Assembly (NCBI GenBank): GCA_036675275.1
Contig: JAKFFG010000006.1
Location: 1 to 64,000, forward strand
DNA length: 64,000 nucleotides
Direction of reading: 5' to 3'
Source: Pollutimonas sp036675275
GTDB lineage: Bacteria; Pseudomonadota; Gammaproteobacteria; Burkholderiales; Burkholderiaceae_B
Notes under the pieces: model-generated
Databases searched by the model: none
The model's input: only the letters and a program-made list of their open reading frames with translations
Told to the model about the DNA's origin: nothing
Position numbers and translations under genes: made by a program
Shown here: one piece after another, positions 1-8,414 of the stretch
Layout of the letters: the number at the start of each line of letters is the position of its first letter
How positions within the stretch are numbered: the stretch's first letter is position 1

Positions 1-90
1 CGCCGAGCGTACGGCTTCAGGAATTTTGAGAATTACCGCATGCGGGTCTTGGCCCAGTGCGGTTGGAACGGTGTGATTAACCGAGTGTGA
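1..90 (+). CDS. ISL3-family transposase, C-terminal fragment
   Basis: The window opens inside a reading frame that runs 29 codons to a TGA at 88-90. The visible tail reads ..AYGFRNFENYRMRVLAQCGW.., which resembles the C-terminal end of DDE transposases of the ISL3 (IS204/IS1001/IS1096/IS1165) family. The rest of the gene lies left of the window, so whether the element is intact cannot be judged. An inverted-repeat-like end follows at about 99-123, as expected for the right end of such an element. Confidence 0.75.
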   Translation, partial: RRAYGFRNFENYRMRVLAQCGWNGVINRV

Positions 91-98
91 TGAGTGCC

Positions 99-123
99 GA
101 TCCCCCGTTAATGGGGAAGAGCC
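99..123. mobile_element. Probable right terminal inverted repeat of the ISL3-type element
   Basis: Read on the minus strand, the segment begins GGCTCTTCCCC and continues through a small CCCC/GGGG palindrome. ISL3-family ends commonly start with GGCTCTTC. It lies just after the transposase stop. The left end is outside the window, so the pairing of the two repeats and the target duplication cannot be seen. Confidence 0.5.
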
Positions 124-160
124 TTCGTTTTGCGGAGCAGGTCTGTTTTTACGGAGCAAG

Positions 161-191
161 AAAAAGGGCCTACGTTTTCACGTAAGCCCTT
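161..191 (-). terminator. Rho-independent terminator of tRNA-Met
   Basis: A near-perfect hairpin (stem GGGCTTACG / CGTAGGCCC on the minus strand, one mismatch) is followed by five T residues on the minus strand. It lies just downstream of the tRNA-Met gene. Confidence 0.8.
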
Positions 192-199
192 GGTATTCT

Positions 200-276
200 T
201 GGTGGCGCATCCCTGATTCGAACAGGGGACCTGCGGATTATGATTCCGTCGCTCTAACCGGCTGAGCTAATGCGCC
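200..276 (-). tRNA. tRNA-Met (CAT)
   Basis: The minus strand folds as a 77-nt tRNA with acceptor stem GGCGCAT/ATGCGCC, D-loop AGCTCAGCCGGTTAGAGC, anticodon loop ATCATAA (CAT) and T-loop GTTCGAATC. CCA is encoded. The first acceptor pair is matched and the body resembles elongator Met tRNAs rather than the initiator. The closing pair of the anticodon stem is an A-C mismatch. Confidence 0.93.
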
Positions 277-358
277 AAAGCACGAAACTATAGCATAAAT
301 TTTTTATGCCGTGTGCAAGCTGTAAACCCTGAGTGCTTGCCAATCGCAGAAACTTAAA

Positions 359-380
359 GGCCCCACCTTTTGGCGGGGCC
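359..380 (-). terminator. Inverted repeat, probable terminator
   Basis: GGCCCC-N10-GGGGCC type hairpin (GGCCCCACC ... GGCGGGGCC), followed on the minus strand by TTTAAGTTT. A second palindrome (ACTGCCAATTGGCAGT) lies at 382-397. Together they occupy the gap between tRNA-Met and the small lipoprotein gene. They may end minus-strand transcripts coming from the glutamate-synthase-like gene. Confidence 0.45.
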
Positions 381-516
381 TTACTGCCAATTGGCAGTGG
401 ACATTACCGAGTATGGTGATGTCGAATGAACTACCTCGAAAGGTAGTTGTGCTGCCGTGAGGCAGTGAGACAATGATAATTCCAGGTTCCTAGTTTTAGA
501 ATAAGGGTAATTACTA

Positions 517-672
517 ATGAAGCGTTTGCTCAGCCTTGCTTCTCTTGTTGTCTTGCTTGCTGCGTGCGCCGGTGGGCCGGGTAACGATGGCTCGTCCAGT
601 TCCACGCGTTCCGGTGTACAGGTTTATGGCACTATCGACGCCGGTGTCGGCTCGCAGAATATCTCACGCTGA
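517..672 (+). CDS. Small lipoprotein (51 aa) with porin-like motif
   Basis: The ATG at 517 opens a 51-residue protein. It has a classical lipoprotein signal: MKRLL, a hydrophobic core, then the lipobox LAAC with the acceptor cysteine at residue 17. The mature part is about 35 residues. It contains a Gly/Ser-rich linker and then VQVYGTIDAGVGS, which resembles the first beta-strand of mature Gram-negative porins (typically VTLYGxxDxG). It should be an outer- or inner-membrane-anchored peptide; its function is unknown. The 3' end overlaps the convergent glutamate-synthase-like gene by 9 bp. The upstream spacer carries AAGGGTAA as a possible ribosome-binding site. Confidence 0.65.
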   Translation: MKRLLSLASLVVLLAACAGGPGNDGSSSSTRSGVQVYGTIDAGVGSQNISR

Positions 673-2361
673 TAGCGCCGCGCGAGCTTTATTGGCCTCG
701 CTCGCATCCTCCGGCATAGGGCTGTTGGCGTTGCCCGATAGTGCGGCGCTAAGGCTATACAAGGGCGCGAACGATTCGGCTTGCGCCATGGGCCAGGCGG
801 TCCGGAATATCGTCAGGCGGAATTTTCCTTCCAGCAGTTCGCCATCTTCCAGGTCGGGGAATAAAGCGGACAGCACCCTGACTTCACCGTTGGAGATGCG
901 CTTGGCGATGTGATGAGGCCGCAATTCGCCGGGGTGCTGCAAACCGGCGGCGCCCAGCATCTCTGCCAGGGCTTTCAGGGTGTTCGCGTGAAAGCTGGCG
1001 ACCCGTACTGATTTGTCTTCGACGACCAGCGCTTTTTGGCGTTTGGGATCCTGGGTGGTGACGCCGGTAGGGCATTTGCCGGTATGACACGCCTGGGCCT
1101 GTATGCAGCCTATCGCAAACATGAATCCACGCGCGCTGTTGCACCAGTCCGCGCCCATGGCCATGACGCGCGCCATGTCGAATGCGCTGATTATCTTCCC
1201 CGAAGCGCCCAGCTTGATGCGGTCGCGCAGCCCGATCCCGACCAGGGTGTTATGTACCAGACGCAGGGCTTCGCGCAGTGGTGTGCCCACATGGTCGACG
1301 AATTCGATGGGCGCGGCGCCAGTGCCGCCTTCCGCGCCGTCTACGACGATGAAATCGGGCGTTATGCCGGTCTTGAGCATGGCTTTGGCGATTGCAAACC
1401 ATTCCCATGGGTGGCCGATGCATAGTTTGAATCCGACCGGCTTGCCACCGGACAGACGGCGCAGGCGGACGATAAAGTGCATCAGTTCGATGGGCGTGGT
1501 GAATGCACTGTGCCGCGCAGGCGAGTTGCAGTCTTGCCAGGCGGGAACGCCGCGCGCATGGGCTATTTCGGGCGTTACTTTCGGTCCGGGCAATATGCCG
1601 CCGTGACCGGGCTTTGCGCCTTGTGAAAGCTTGATTTCTATCATTTTGACGCTTTCTTGCTGGGCGCGTTGCGCAAAGATCTCGTCAGAGAACTGCCCCT
1701 TGCCATCTCCACAACCGAAATAGCCGGAACCGATATTCCAGATCAGCGAACCGTTGTGTTCCAAGTGATACGTGCTGATGCCGCCTTCCCCGGTGTCGTG
1801 GGCGAAATTGCCCAATGCCGCCCCTTTATTCAGCGCCCGGACGGCGTTGGCCGACAGCGCGCCGAAACTCATGGCCGATATATTCAGCACGGAAAGTGAG
1901 TGGGGACGGGTGCAGTCGGGCCCACCTACAGTAATGCGAAAATCACTTGTCTCGGGGTGCGATGGCTCCATAGAGTGATTGATCCATTCGTAATCGGTTT
2001 GGTAGACGTTATGCTGAGTGCCAAAAGGCCTTTTATCGATTTCCTGTTTGGCGCGCTGATACACCAATGAGCGGTCGACGCGGGAAAATGGCAGGGCGGC
2101 ATTATCGTCTTCGAAGAAATACTGCCGCATTTCGGGTCGTATGAATTCGAAGAAAAACCTCAGGTTGCCGATAACCGGATAGTTGCGTCGAATTGCGTGA
2201 CGTGTTTGGCGCATATCCCAGATGCCCAGTGCACTAAGGGCGGCGCAGACCAGTGCCGGTACCAGCCACCATCCGCTCAAGACCAGGCCCAGCGCGAGGA
2301 ATGTGATCGTACAGGCAATGACAAAATAAAACGCGGAATAACGCGTTAACAGATGGTCCAT
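664..2361 (-). CDS. FMN-binding glutamate synthase family protein
   Basis: A 565-residue membrane-anchored flavoprotein related to the central and FMN domains of the large subunit of glutamate synthase. Two N-terminal hydrophobic segments (about residues 8-50) precede the catalytic part. That part shows AKPGHGGILPGPKVTPEIA and a FMN-barrel stretch VDGAEGGTGAAPIEF. Near the C-terminus lies a 3Fe-4S-type cysteine cluster, CIQAQACHTGKCPTG. The glutaminase domain of true GltB is absent, so it probably does not make glutamate from glutamine; the substrate is unknown. The ATG at 2361 is chosen over a longer frame because GGATATTCC precedes it and the first hydrophobic segment then begins at once. 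It diverges from the sugE riboswitch. Confidence 0.85.
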   Translation of the reverse strand: MDHLLTRYSAFYFVIACTITFLALGLVLSGWWLVPALVCAALSALGIWDMRQTRHAIRRNYPVIGNLRFFFEFIRPEMRQYFFEDDNAALPFSRVDRSLVYQRAKQEIDKRPFGTQHNVYQTDYEWINHSMEPSHPETSDFRITVGGPDCTRPHSLSVLNISAMSFGALSANAVRALNKGAALGNFAHDTGEGGISTYHLEHNGSLIWNIGSGYFGCGDGKGQFSDEIFAQRAQQESVKMIEIKLSQGAKPGHGGILPGPKVTPEIAHARGVPAWQDCNSPARHSAFTTPIELMHFIVRLRRLSGGKPVGFKLCIGHPWEWFAIAKAMLKTGITPDFIVVDGAEGGTGAAPIEFVDHVGTPLREALRLVHNTLVGIGLRDRIKLGASGKIISAFDMARVMAMGADWCNSARGFMFAIGCIQAQACHTGKCPTGVTTQDPKRQKALVVEDKSVRVASFHANTLKALAEMLGAAGLQHPGELRPHHIAKRISNGEVRVLSALFPDLEDGELLEGKFRLTIFRTAWPMAQAESFAPLYSLSAALSGNANSPMPEDASEANKARAALSA

Positions 2362-2494
2362 GGAATATCCTAGTTTCTGTTGCAGTTTGGAACCATAACA
2401 GACGCGCGTGGGCGCGCAACAATATTTTGCTTCTACCCGATCTTCAAGCAACTCACTTGAAATCTCAGTCAAGTCGGTAAAATGTTTTTCTTGT

Positions 2495-2563
2495 GCAAGG
2501 ACGACCTTGCCGCCATTGGTTTTGCGGCGCACATGTCGGGGACGGCCCCTTCGACTCGGAGAG
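2495..2563 (+). promoter_or_regulatory. Guanidine-II (mini-ykkC) riboswitch
   Basis: Two small hairpins carry the diagnostic ACGR tetraloops: GCAAGG-ACGA-CCTTGC at 2495-2510 and GGGG-ACGG-CCCC at 2538-2549. They are joined by a 27-nt linker. A Shine-Dalgarno CGGAGAG follows at about 2557-2563, ahead of the sugE ATG. This is the guanidine-II class. In it, ligand-bound hairpins pair loop to loop and free the ribosome-binding site. The downstream gene is the expected guanidinium exporter. Confidence 0.92.
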
Positions 2564-2569
2564 ATCATC

Positions 2570-2896
2570 ATGTCAGTGTCAACGTCCTGGATAGTGCTAT
2601 TTATTGCAGGCTTATTGGAAGTGGGTTGGGCAATCGGCTTGAAATACACGGTGGGCTTTACCCGATTCTGGCCCAGTGTAGGTACTCTTGCGGCGATGGT
2701 CGCCAGTGTGCTGTTATTAGGCTTGGCGATGAAGCAGTTGCCGGTTGGGTCGGCCTACGCCGTTTGGGTAGGTGTGGGCGCGGTGGGAACAGTTATATTA
2801 GGCATTGTGCTGTTAGGAGAATCAGCCAGTGCCGCGCGCCTTATAAGTGTTGGTTTCATCATTGCAGGAATCATTGGCCTGAAGCTCGCTGCATGA
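2570..2896 (+). CDS. sugE: Guanidinium exporter, SMR family
   Basis: A 108-residue small-multidrug-resistance protein with four predicted membrane helices. The helix-1 glutamate sits in the motif AGLLEVGWAIGLKYT, and a GSAYAVWVGVGAVG loop follows in helix 3. This pattern belongs to the SugE/Gdx branch, which exports guanidinium in exchange for protons as an antiparallel dimer in the inner membrane. The guanidine-II riboswitch directly upstream supports this substrate. The ATG at 2570 is set by the CGGAGAG sequence of the riboswitch and by the start of helix 1. Confidence 0.92.
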   Translation: MSVSTSWIVLFIAGLLEVGWAIGLKYTVGFTRFWPSVGTLAAMVASVLLLGLAMKQLPVGSAYAVWVGVGAVGTVILGIVLLGESASAARLISVGFIIAGIIGLKLAA

Positions 2897-2960
2897 TCCG
2901 TTTTCTATTCACTACCCGTGCTGGCGTGTCCGGCAATAATTCAATTTTCGGAGACTCACC

Positions 2961-3392
2961 TTGGGCGCCATAAAAATCATTCTGGGCGATTGGGCGTCCT
3001 GCATGCAGGATGCAATGGTTATACGGCATGAGGTTTTTGTGCAAGAGCAGAACGTTCCCACAGAGCTGGAGCTGGACACGGAAGACCAATTTTGCATCCA
3101 TGCCCTGGCTTATGACGACAAAGGCGTGGCGATCGGCACCGGACGTCTGCTGCGCAATGCCCATATCGGACGGCTCGCCGTTAGGGCGCCATACCGGGGG
3201 CAGGGGGTCGGGTCGCAATTGTTGACTGCGCTTGTCAACGAAGCCCGGCGCCAACATTATCTTGAAGTCGTGCTGGCGGCTCAATTGCACGCTCTGGCGT
3301 TTTATGCCGCGCATGGCTTTGTGGCGGAAGGCGACACCTATATCGATGCAGGCATCGAACATGTCACCATGCGCCATGCCCTGACTGCCTGA
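2961..3392 (+). CDS. GNAT family N-acetyltransferase (ElaA/YjcF-like)
   Basis: A 143-residue acetyltransferase that should transfer acetyl from acetyl-CoA to an unknown amine. The N-terminal motif AMVIRHEVFVQEQNVP and the acetyl-CoA loop RLAVRAPYRGQGVGSQLL (GNAT motif A, about residues 71-88) are clear. The C-terminal AFYAAHGF is motif B. The start is a TTG at 2961 preceded by GGAG eight bases upstream; no ATG fits the N-terminus. It follows sugE by 64 bp and may be read from the same transcript. Confidence 0.85.
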   Translation: MGAIKIILGDWASCMQDAMVIRHEVFVQEQNVPTELELDTEDQFCIHALAYDDKGVAIGTGRLLRNAHIGRLAVRAPYRGQGVGSQLLTALVNEARRQHYLEVVLAAQLHALAFYAAHGFVAEGDTYIDAGIEHVTMRHALTA

Positions 3393-3414
3393 CCGGCTCG
3401 TTTGCTGCACAAAG

Positions 3415-3449
3415 AAAAAGGCCCGTGAATGAGAATTCACGGGCCTTTT
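3415..3449. terminator. Bidirectional rho-independent terminator
   Basis: A perfect 11-bp stem (GGCCCGTGAAT / ATTCACGGGCC, 3420-3445) with a GAGA loop is flanked by an A-run on the left and a T-run on the right. It can terminate both the GNAT gene (+) and tRNA-Leu (-). Confidence 0.88.
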
Positions 3450-3461
3450 GCCAGAATTGTA

Positions 3462-3546
3462 TGGTGCCCAGGAGAGGACTCGAACCTCCACACCCGAAGG
3501 CACATGGACCTGAACCATGCGCGTCTACCAATTCCGCCACCTGGGC
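3462..3546 (-). tRNA. tRNA-Leu (CAG)
   Basis: An 85-nt class II tRNA on the minus strand. It has acceptor GCCCAGG/CCTGGGC, anticodon loop TTCAGGT (CAG), a long variable arm TGCCTTCGGGTGT and an encoded CCA. The long variable arm together with the CAG anticodon identifies it as leucine. Confidence 0.95.
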
Positions 3547-3648
3547 ATAAAGTGTATGCTATCGCTTTACGAACTACTGCTGCGTTTTGCATTACATCTT
3601 TAAGAGGCGCAAAGTATAACGTATTTTTTAAACAAACGGAAATTACTT

Positions 3649-6084
3649 TTGAACAAACGCTCCAAACACGATTCAACTGGCAAGGGAAGTCCCGCTGGCA
3701 CGCAAAATTTGCCGCCGGACTTCGACCCCGATGTGCCTAGCCGAGAAGTAATCATGCAGTATCTTCGATCCTCGGAAACTCCACTGTCGCCAGATCAACT
3801 GGCGAAAGCGCTGGGGGCTTCGGCGCCCATGTCCATAGGTTTCGATCGTCGTCTGAATGCCATGGAGCGCGACGGCCAGATTTTCTTCAACCCGCAGGGC
3901 CAAGTGTTGTTGAACAACAAACTGGAATTCATTGCGGGACGCGTGCAGGGGCATCGCGACGGCTTCGGGTTCTTGCTGCGCGACGATGGCGGACCCGATT
4001 TATTCCTTTCGCCGCGCGAAATGCTTAAAGTGTTGCATGGCGACCGCGTTCTGGCCAAGCCCGATGGCGAGTATCGCGGCAAGGCCGAGGCGACTATTGT
4101 CGAAGTCATAGAACGCCGTACAAACAAGCTGGTGGGGCGCTTTCTCAAAGAGCGCGCATCGTATATTGTGGTGCCGGAAGACCAGCGCATCAAACACGAT
4201 ATTCTTATTCCCGCCTCCGATATCGGCGACGCCGAATCCGGTCAGGTGGTCACCGTCGAAATCGTGCAGCAGCCAACGCGTCACACTCAGCCATTGGGCA
4301 GGGTCGTCGAGGTATTGGGCGAAATCGACGACCCGGGCATGGAAATCGAAATTGCGGTGCGCAAGTTCGATGTTCCGCATGAATTCTCCCCGGCCACTCT
4401 GCAACAGGCCGAAAAGCTGCCTGCCACGGTCAGGCCCGTCGACATCAAGGGTCGCGTCGACCTGCGGGAAGTGCCATTCGTCACGATAGACGGCGAAGAC
4501 GCGCGCGATTTTGACGACGCGGTATTCTGCACGCCGGTTGAGCTGGGCACAGAAAAACGCAAGAAACCCGGTTGGCGCCTGCTGGTGGCCATTGCCGATG
4601 TCAGCCATTACGTGCGACCTGGCGACTCCCTGGATACCGACGCCATCGAGCGCGGCACCAGCGTCTATTTTCCGCGGCGCGTCATACCCATGCTGCCGGA
4701 AGCGCTGTCCAACGGCATATGTTCGTTGAATCCGGATGTCGATCGCCTGGTGCTGGTATGCGATATGGTCATTGCCGCCAGCGGCGCCAAGGCTGGTCGC
4801 ATCACGGCTTACCAGTTCTACGATGCCGTCATCCATTCCCACGCGCGTACCACCTACACCGATGTCTGGGCGGCGTTGCAGCAGCCGGCGGGGCCGGCAG
4901 GCCAAGCCATGGAGGCGGTGCTTCCGCACATCCAGAACTTGTACGAGCTCTATCAGTTGTTTGCGCAAGCGCGTAAAAAGCGCGGCGCCATTGACTTTGA
5001 CACGATCGAAACTCGTATCGTCTGCAATCCGCTGGGCCGCATCGAAAAGATCGAGGCTTATACGCGCAACGATGCGCACAAGCTCATCGAAGAATGCATG
5101 TTGGCTGCCAATACCTGTGCCGCCGAGTTCATGACGCGCAACAAGCGTTCCGGCTTATACCGGGTGCACGAAGGCCCCACACCTGAAAAGCTCAGGAACT
5201 TGCGCGACTACCTGCGCAACCTCGGTTTGACGCTAGAGGGGGGCGAGGATCCTTCCACCGATGACTACGCCAAGCTGGTTCAGGCCGCACGCAACCGTCC
5301 CGATTTCGCCATCATCCAGACCATGTGTCTGCGATCCTTGCAGCAGGCCATCTATAGCCCCGAACAGGTCGGGCATTTTGGCTTGTCCTATGACCACTAT
5401 GCGCATTTCACTTCGCCCATACGACGCTACCCAGACTTGCTGACGCACCGGGTCATCAAGGGCATTCTTCACAGCAAGAAGTACATACCGCAAGTCGACG
5501 ATGTCGGCAGCCTGGCTGCGCTGCCCAAAGAAGAGCGCGAGCACGCGATTTGGGAAAAGCTGGGCGTGTTGTTGTCGGCCCGCGAGCGCCGTGCCGATGA
5601 TGCCTCGCGCGACGTCGAGGCATGGCTCAAGTGCTGGTTCGTCAAGGAGCATGTCGGCGAAGAGTTCAGCGGCCGGGTAACTGGTGTGGCGCCATTTGGC
5701 ATCTTTATTACGCTCGATACGCTTTTCGTGGAAGGCATGGTGCATGTGTCTGAACTGGGTTCCGACTACTTCCAGTACAACGAAGCCATGAATGAATTGC
5801 GCGGCGAACGCACGGGCATACGCTACCGTCTGACCGACGCGGTGCAGGTTCAGGTCGCACGCGTCGACCTCGAAGCCCGGCGTATCGAATTTCGCCTGGT
5901 AAAGGGCACCACTTTCAAGGCATTGAAAGCGTCCATCGAAACCGAAGAGGCCGTGCCGCGTAAAAAACGGGCAGCATCCACCAAGCCGGAGGCGCTCAAA
6001 GGCACGACCTCACGGCAGCGGCGGGCGGCAGCCAAACGGGGCGCCAAGGCGGCGGCCCCGCAGAAGGCAACCCGAAGGCGCTAG
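3649..6084 (+). CDS. rnr: Ribonuclease R
   Basis: An 811-residue 3'-to-5' exoribonuclease that degrades structured RNA and takes part in rRNA and mRNA turnover. Domains in order are a winged-helix N-terminus (about 25-80), cold-shock OB folds (about 85-240), the RNB catalytic domain with IDGEDARDFDDAVF (about 278-292) and HFTSPIRRYPDL, and an S1 domain (FSGRVTGVAPFGIF, about 670). A Lys/Arg/Ala-rich tail closes the protein. The aspartates of DARDFDD match the metal site. The start is a TTG at 3649 with only a weak AACGGA upstream. The next in-frame ATG (3754) would remove conserved N-terminal sequence, so TTG is preferred. Confidence 0.94.
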   Translation: MNKRSKHDSTGKGSPAGTQNLPPDFDPDVPSREVIMQYLRSSETPLSPDQLAKALGASAPMSIGFDRRLNAMERDGQIFFNPQGQVLLNNKLEFIAGRVQGHRDGFGFLLRDDGGPDLFLSPREMLKVLHGDRVLAKPDGEYRGKAEATIVEVIERRTNKLVGRFLKERASYIVVPEDQRIKHDILIPASDIGDAESGQVVTVEIVQQPTRHTQPLGRVVEVLGEIDDPGMEIEIAVRKFDVPHEFSPATLQQAEKLPATVRPVDIKGRVDLREVPFVTIDGEDARDFDDAVFCTPVELGTEKRKKPGWRLLVAIADVSHYVRPGDSLDTDAIERGTSVYFPRRVIPMLPEALSNGICSLNPDVDRLVLVCDMVIAASGAKAGRITAYQFYDAVIHSHARTTYTDVWAALQQPAGPAGQAMEAVLPHIQNLYELYQLFAQARKKRGAIDFDTIETRIVCNPLGRIEKIEAYTRNDAHKLIEECMLAANTCAAEFMTRNKRSGLYRVHEGPTPEKLRNLRDYLRNLGLTLEGGEDPSTDDYAKLVQAARNRPDFAIIQTMCLRSLQQAIYSPEQVGHFGLSYDHYAHFTSPIRRYPDLLTHRVIKGILHSKKYIPQVDDVGSLAALPKEEREHAIWEKLGVLLSARERRADDASRDVEAWLKCWFVKEHVGEEFSGRVTGVAPFGIFITLDTLFVEGMVHVSELGSDYFQYNEAMNELRGERTGIRYRLTDAVQVQVARVDLEARRIEFRLVKGTTFKALKASIETEEAVPRKKRAASTKPEALKGTTSRQRRAAAKRGAKAAAPQKATRRR

Positions 6085-6188
6085 GGTCAAACACAAGTCC
6101 GAAGTGGCGACAGTAATTTGGAGGGGTAAAATGCGTTTGCAGCGGACTCGTGCGACTCTTGCTGCGAAACAACTCCATAAGGATATAC

Positions 6189-6935
6189 ATGTCGTCTCAT
6201 CAGGTTTTGGCCGGCTTTCACGCCGTGATCGCCCGCTTGCGCCACGCCCCTGGATCCATCAAGGAACTCTACGTCGAAGCGTCGCGGCGCGACAAGCGCA
6301 TGCAGGCCTTCATCGAGCAGGCGCAATCGGCCAATATTAGGGTTCATCCGGTTGCCGCCGACCGCCTTGACGGCCTGGCTCGCGGTACTCGTCACCAGGG
6401 TGTCGTTGCGCTGGCGGAACCGCACACGCTGGCCGTCGATGTCGATGAGGTGCTGGACTGGCTTGAGGACAAACCGGAACCACCATTGTTTTTGCTCCTG
6501 GACGGCGTAACCGACCCTCACAACCTGGGCGCGTGCCTGCGCACTGCCGATGCGGCGGGCGTGCACGCCGTTATCGCACCGCGCGACAAGGCGGTCGGCT
6601 TGAACACCACGGTGCAGCGTGTTGCCAGTGGCGCCGCCGAAACCGTGCCGTACATCATGGTCACCAATCTGGCTCGCACGATGCGCCAGCTTAAAGACCG
6701 TAATGTATGGATAGTCGGTACCGACGATCAGGCGGCCTCCACCATTCATCAAGTTGATGCTCGCCGCCCCATGGCATGGGTTATGGGGGCCGAGGGCGAA
6801 GGCATGCGTCGGCTTACCCGCGAAACCTGCGATGAACTCGTCCACATTCCCATGCTGGGCTCGGTCGAAAGCCTGAATGTCAGTGTCGCCAGCGCCGTGT
6901 GCCTGTACGAGACTGTGCGTCAGCGCCAAGCCTGA
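6189..6935 (+). CDS. rlmB: 23S rRNA (guanosine-2251-2'-O)-methyltransferase
   Basis: A 248-residue SPOUT-class RNA methyltransferase. The N-terminal substrate-binding domain starts VLAGFHAVIARLRHAP. The catalytic knot shows LDGVTDPHNLGACLRTADAAG, then MGAEGEGMRRL and SVESLNVSVASAVCLYE, the SAM-binding motifs of TrmH/RlmB. It methylates the ribose of G2251 in the peptidyl-transferase P loop. The ATG at 6189 follows AAGGATAT with normal spacing. It lies 105 bp after rnr on the same strand; rnr-rlmB is a common proteobacterial pair. Confidence 0.94.
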   Translation: MSSHQVLAGFHAVIARLRHAPGSIKELYVEASRRDKRMQAFIEQAQSANIRVHPVAADRLDGLARGTRHQGVVALAEPHTLAVDVDEVLDWLEDKPEPPLFLLLDGVTDPHNLGACLRTADAAGVHAVIAPRDKAVGLNTTVQRVASGAAETVPYIMVTNLARTMRQLKDRNVWIVGTDDQAASTIHQVDARRPMAWVMGAEGEGMRRLTRETCDELVHIPMLGSVESLNVSVASAVCLYETVRQRQA

Positions 6936-6980
6936 TGCAGCAAGGCCGTGCCCGGCCAGTCAGGCCGGCCTTGCTGCATC
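6934..6980 (+). terminator. Long inverted repeat after rlmB
   Basis: A perfect 15-bp inverted repeat, GATGCAGCAAGGCCG (6934-6948) with CGGCCTTGCTGCATC (6966-6980), begins inside the rlmB stop codon. No T-run follows, so it is either a weak intrinsic terminator or an RNA-stabilising stem. Confidence 0.5.
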
Positions 6981-7039
6981 GCGATCGTTGCTTTCGCTGC
7001 GGTCTCCATTTTCTTCCACCTATTTGTTGATTCTTGATC

Positions 7040-8269
7040 ATGGCACAAAACGGCTTTACCACTACGATTCTTCATTCTGACCGGCGTGCGTCGGTGGAGC
7101 ACGGCGCCATACACAAGCCCATGCATCCTGCGTCCCAATACGCATTTGCCGATGCGCGCGAGTTGGCGGCAGTATTTCAGGGAAAGCCGGGGTTCACCTA
7201 TGCGCGTCAAGGTACGCCCACCACTGCGGCCCTTGAAGCGAAGATTACGCAGATGGAGGGTGGAGTCGCCACGGTCAGTTTCGCAACAGGCATGGCGGCC
7301 TTGGCGGCAACGTTTTTTGCACTGCTCAAGGCTGGCGATCACTTGATCAGCAGTCAGCATATTTTTGGCAATACCAACAGCCTGCTTGGCACATTGGCCG
7401 ACCTTGGTGTGATTGTCACCGTGGTGGATGCAACCGATGTGAAGAATGTCGCGGCTGCACTGCGGGCCGAAACGAAAATGGTGTTTACGGAGTCGTTGGC
7501 CAATCCAGGCACCCAGGTGGCCGACTTGCTCGCCATTGGCAACTGGTGCAAGGAAAAGAATCTGGTTTATGTCGTGGACAACACGCTGGCGACGCCATGG
7601 CTATGCCAAGGCATCACAATGGGCGCGTCGCTGGTGGTCAACTCGCTGTCCAAGCACATAGGCGGGCACGGCAACGCGCTGGGCGGGGCGGTCACCGATA
7701 CCGGACTGTACGATTGGAGCGACTATGCCAACATTGCGCAGCCTTATCGTAAAGGCAAGCCCAATTCCTGGGGGCTGACGCAGATAAAGAAGAAGGGCTT
7801 GCGCGATATGGGCGGCACCCTGGCTTCGGAAGCGGCCCATCGCATTGCGGCAGGCGCTGAAACGCTGGCACTGCGCATGGACCGCGCATGCGCTAATGCG
7901 CTTACCCTGGCCCGCTTCCTCAGCCAGCATCCCAAGGTGGCCAGAATTCACTACCCCGGGCTTGCGGATCATCCACAACATGCGCGCGCCGCTCAGCTTT
8001 TTGGCAATCGTTTTGGTGCCCTGATGGGAGTCGAGCTTGTCGATGATGTGGATCTGTTTGATTTCCTGAATCGGCTGCGGGTTCTGATATTGGCGACCCA
8101 CCTGGGGGATAATCGTACGCTGGTGCTGCCCATGGCCCAAACGATTTACTACGAAATGGGTGCCGAACGCAGGGCGTTGATGGGTATTTCCGATAACTTC
8201 CTGCGCGTGTCGGTTGGAATCGAAGATACACAGGACATTCTGGACGATTTTGTGCAGGCGCTCGAATAG
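7040..8269 (+). CDS. Cystathionine gamma-synthase family PLP enzyme (probable homoserine-ester sulfhydrylase)
   Basis: A 409-residue fold-type I PLP enzyme of the Cys/Met metabolism family. Near the N-terminus lie FTYARQGTPTTAALEAKI and ATGMAALAATFFALL (cofactor-phosphate loop). VVDNTLATPWLCQ supplies the ring-stacking aspartate, and VNSLSKHIGGHGNALGG supplies the Schiff-base lysine. The spacing resembles O-acyl-homoserine sulfhydrylases, which make homocysteine for methionine. Gamma-synthase or gamma-lyase activity cannot be excluded from sequence. The ATG at 7040 is used; an in-frame TTG lies two codons earlier. No clear Shine-Dalgarno is seen. Confidence 0.85.
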   Translation: MAQNGFTTTILHSDRRASVEHGAIHKPMHPASQYAFADARELAAVFQGKPGFTYARQGTPTTAALEAKITQMEGGVATVSFATGMAALAATFFALLKAGDHLISSQHIFGNTNSLLGTLADLGVIVTVVDATDVKNVAAALRAETKMVFTESLANPGTQVADLLAIGNWCKEKNLVYVVDNTLATPWLCQGITMGASLVVNSLSKHIGGHGNALGGAVTDTGLYDWSDYANIAQPYRKGKPNSWGLTQIKKKGLRDMGGTLASEAAHRIAAGAETLALRMDRACANALTLARFLSQHPKVARIHYPGLADHPQHARAAQLFGNRFGALMGVELVDDVDLFDFLNRLRVLILATHLGDNRTLVLPMAQTIYYEMGAERRALMGISDNFLRVSVGIEDTQDILDDFVQALE

Positions 8270-8315
8270 CCGGCGTGTTTGAAAGTCTGGCTTGCGCTCG
8301 TTACCATAGTTTTAG

Positions 8316-8346
8316 TTGGTCCGATAGCTTTCGGACCAATTTTTTA
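8316..8346 (+). terminator. Rho-independent terminator
   Basis: The stem TTGGTCCGA / TCGGACCAA with a six-base loop is followed by six T residues. It ends the transcript of the sulfhydrylase-type gene. Confidence 0.92.
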
Positions 8347-8414
8347 TCAATTGTTGACGTTAGCGTACGAAATTGAAAAAGTCAGCAATGATGCGGGTTT
8401 TCAGGGCTTTCTGC

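Noticed and set aside
287..318. Promoter of tRNA-Met on the minus strand
   Set aside because: TTGCAC with TATAGT has a 20-bp spacer and with TATGCT a 15-bp spacer. Neither is convincing, although the AT-rich stretch may still be the promoter.
381..605. Minus-strand 74-codon frame over the small lipoprotein
   Set aside because: It runs antisense to the lipoprotein signal sequence, has no ribosome-binding site, and its composition is that of a shadow frame.
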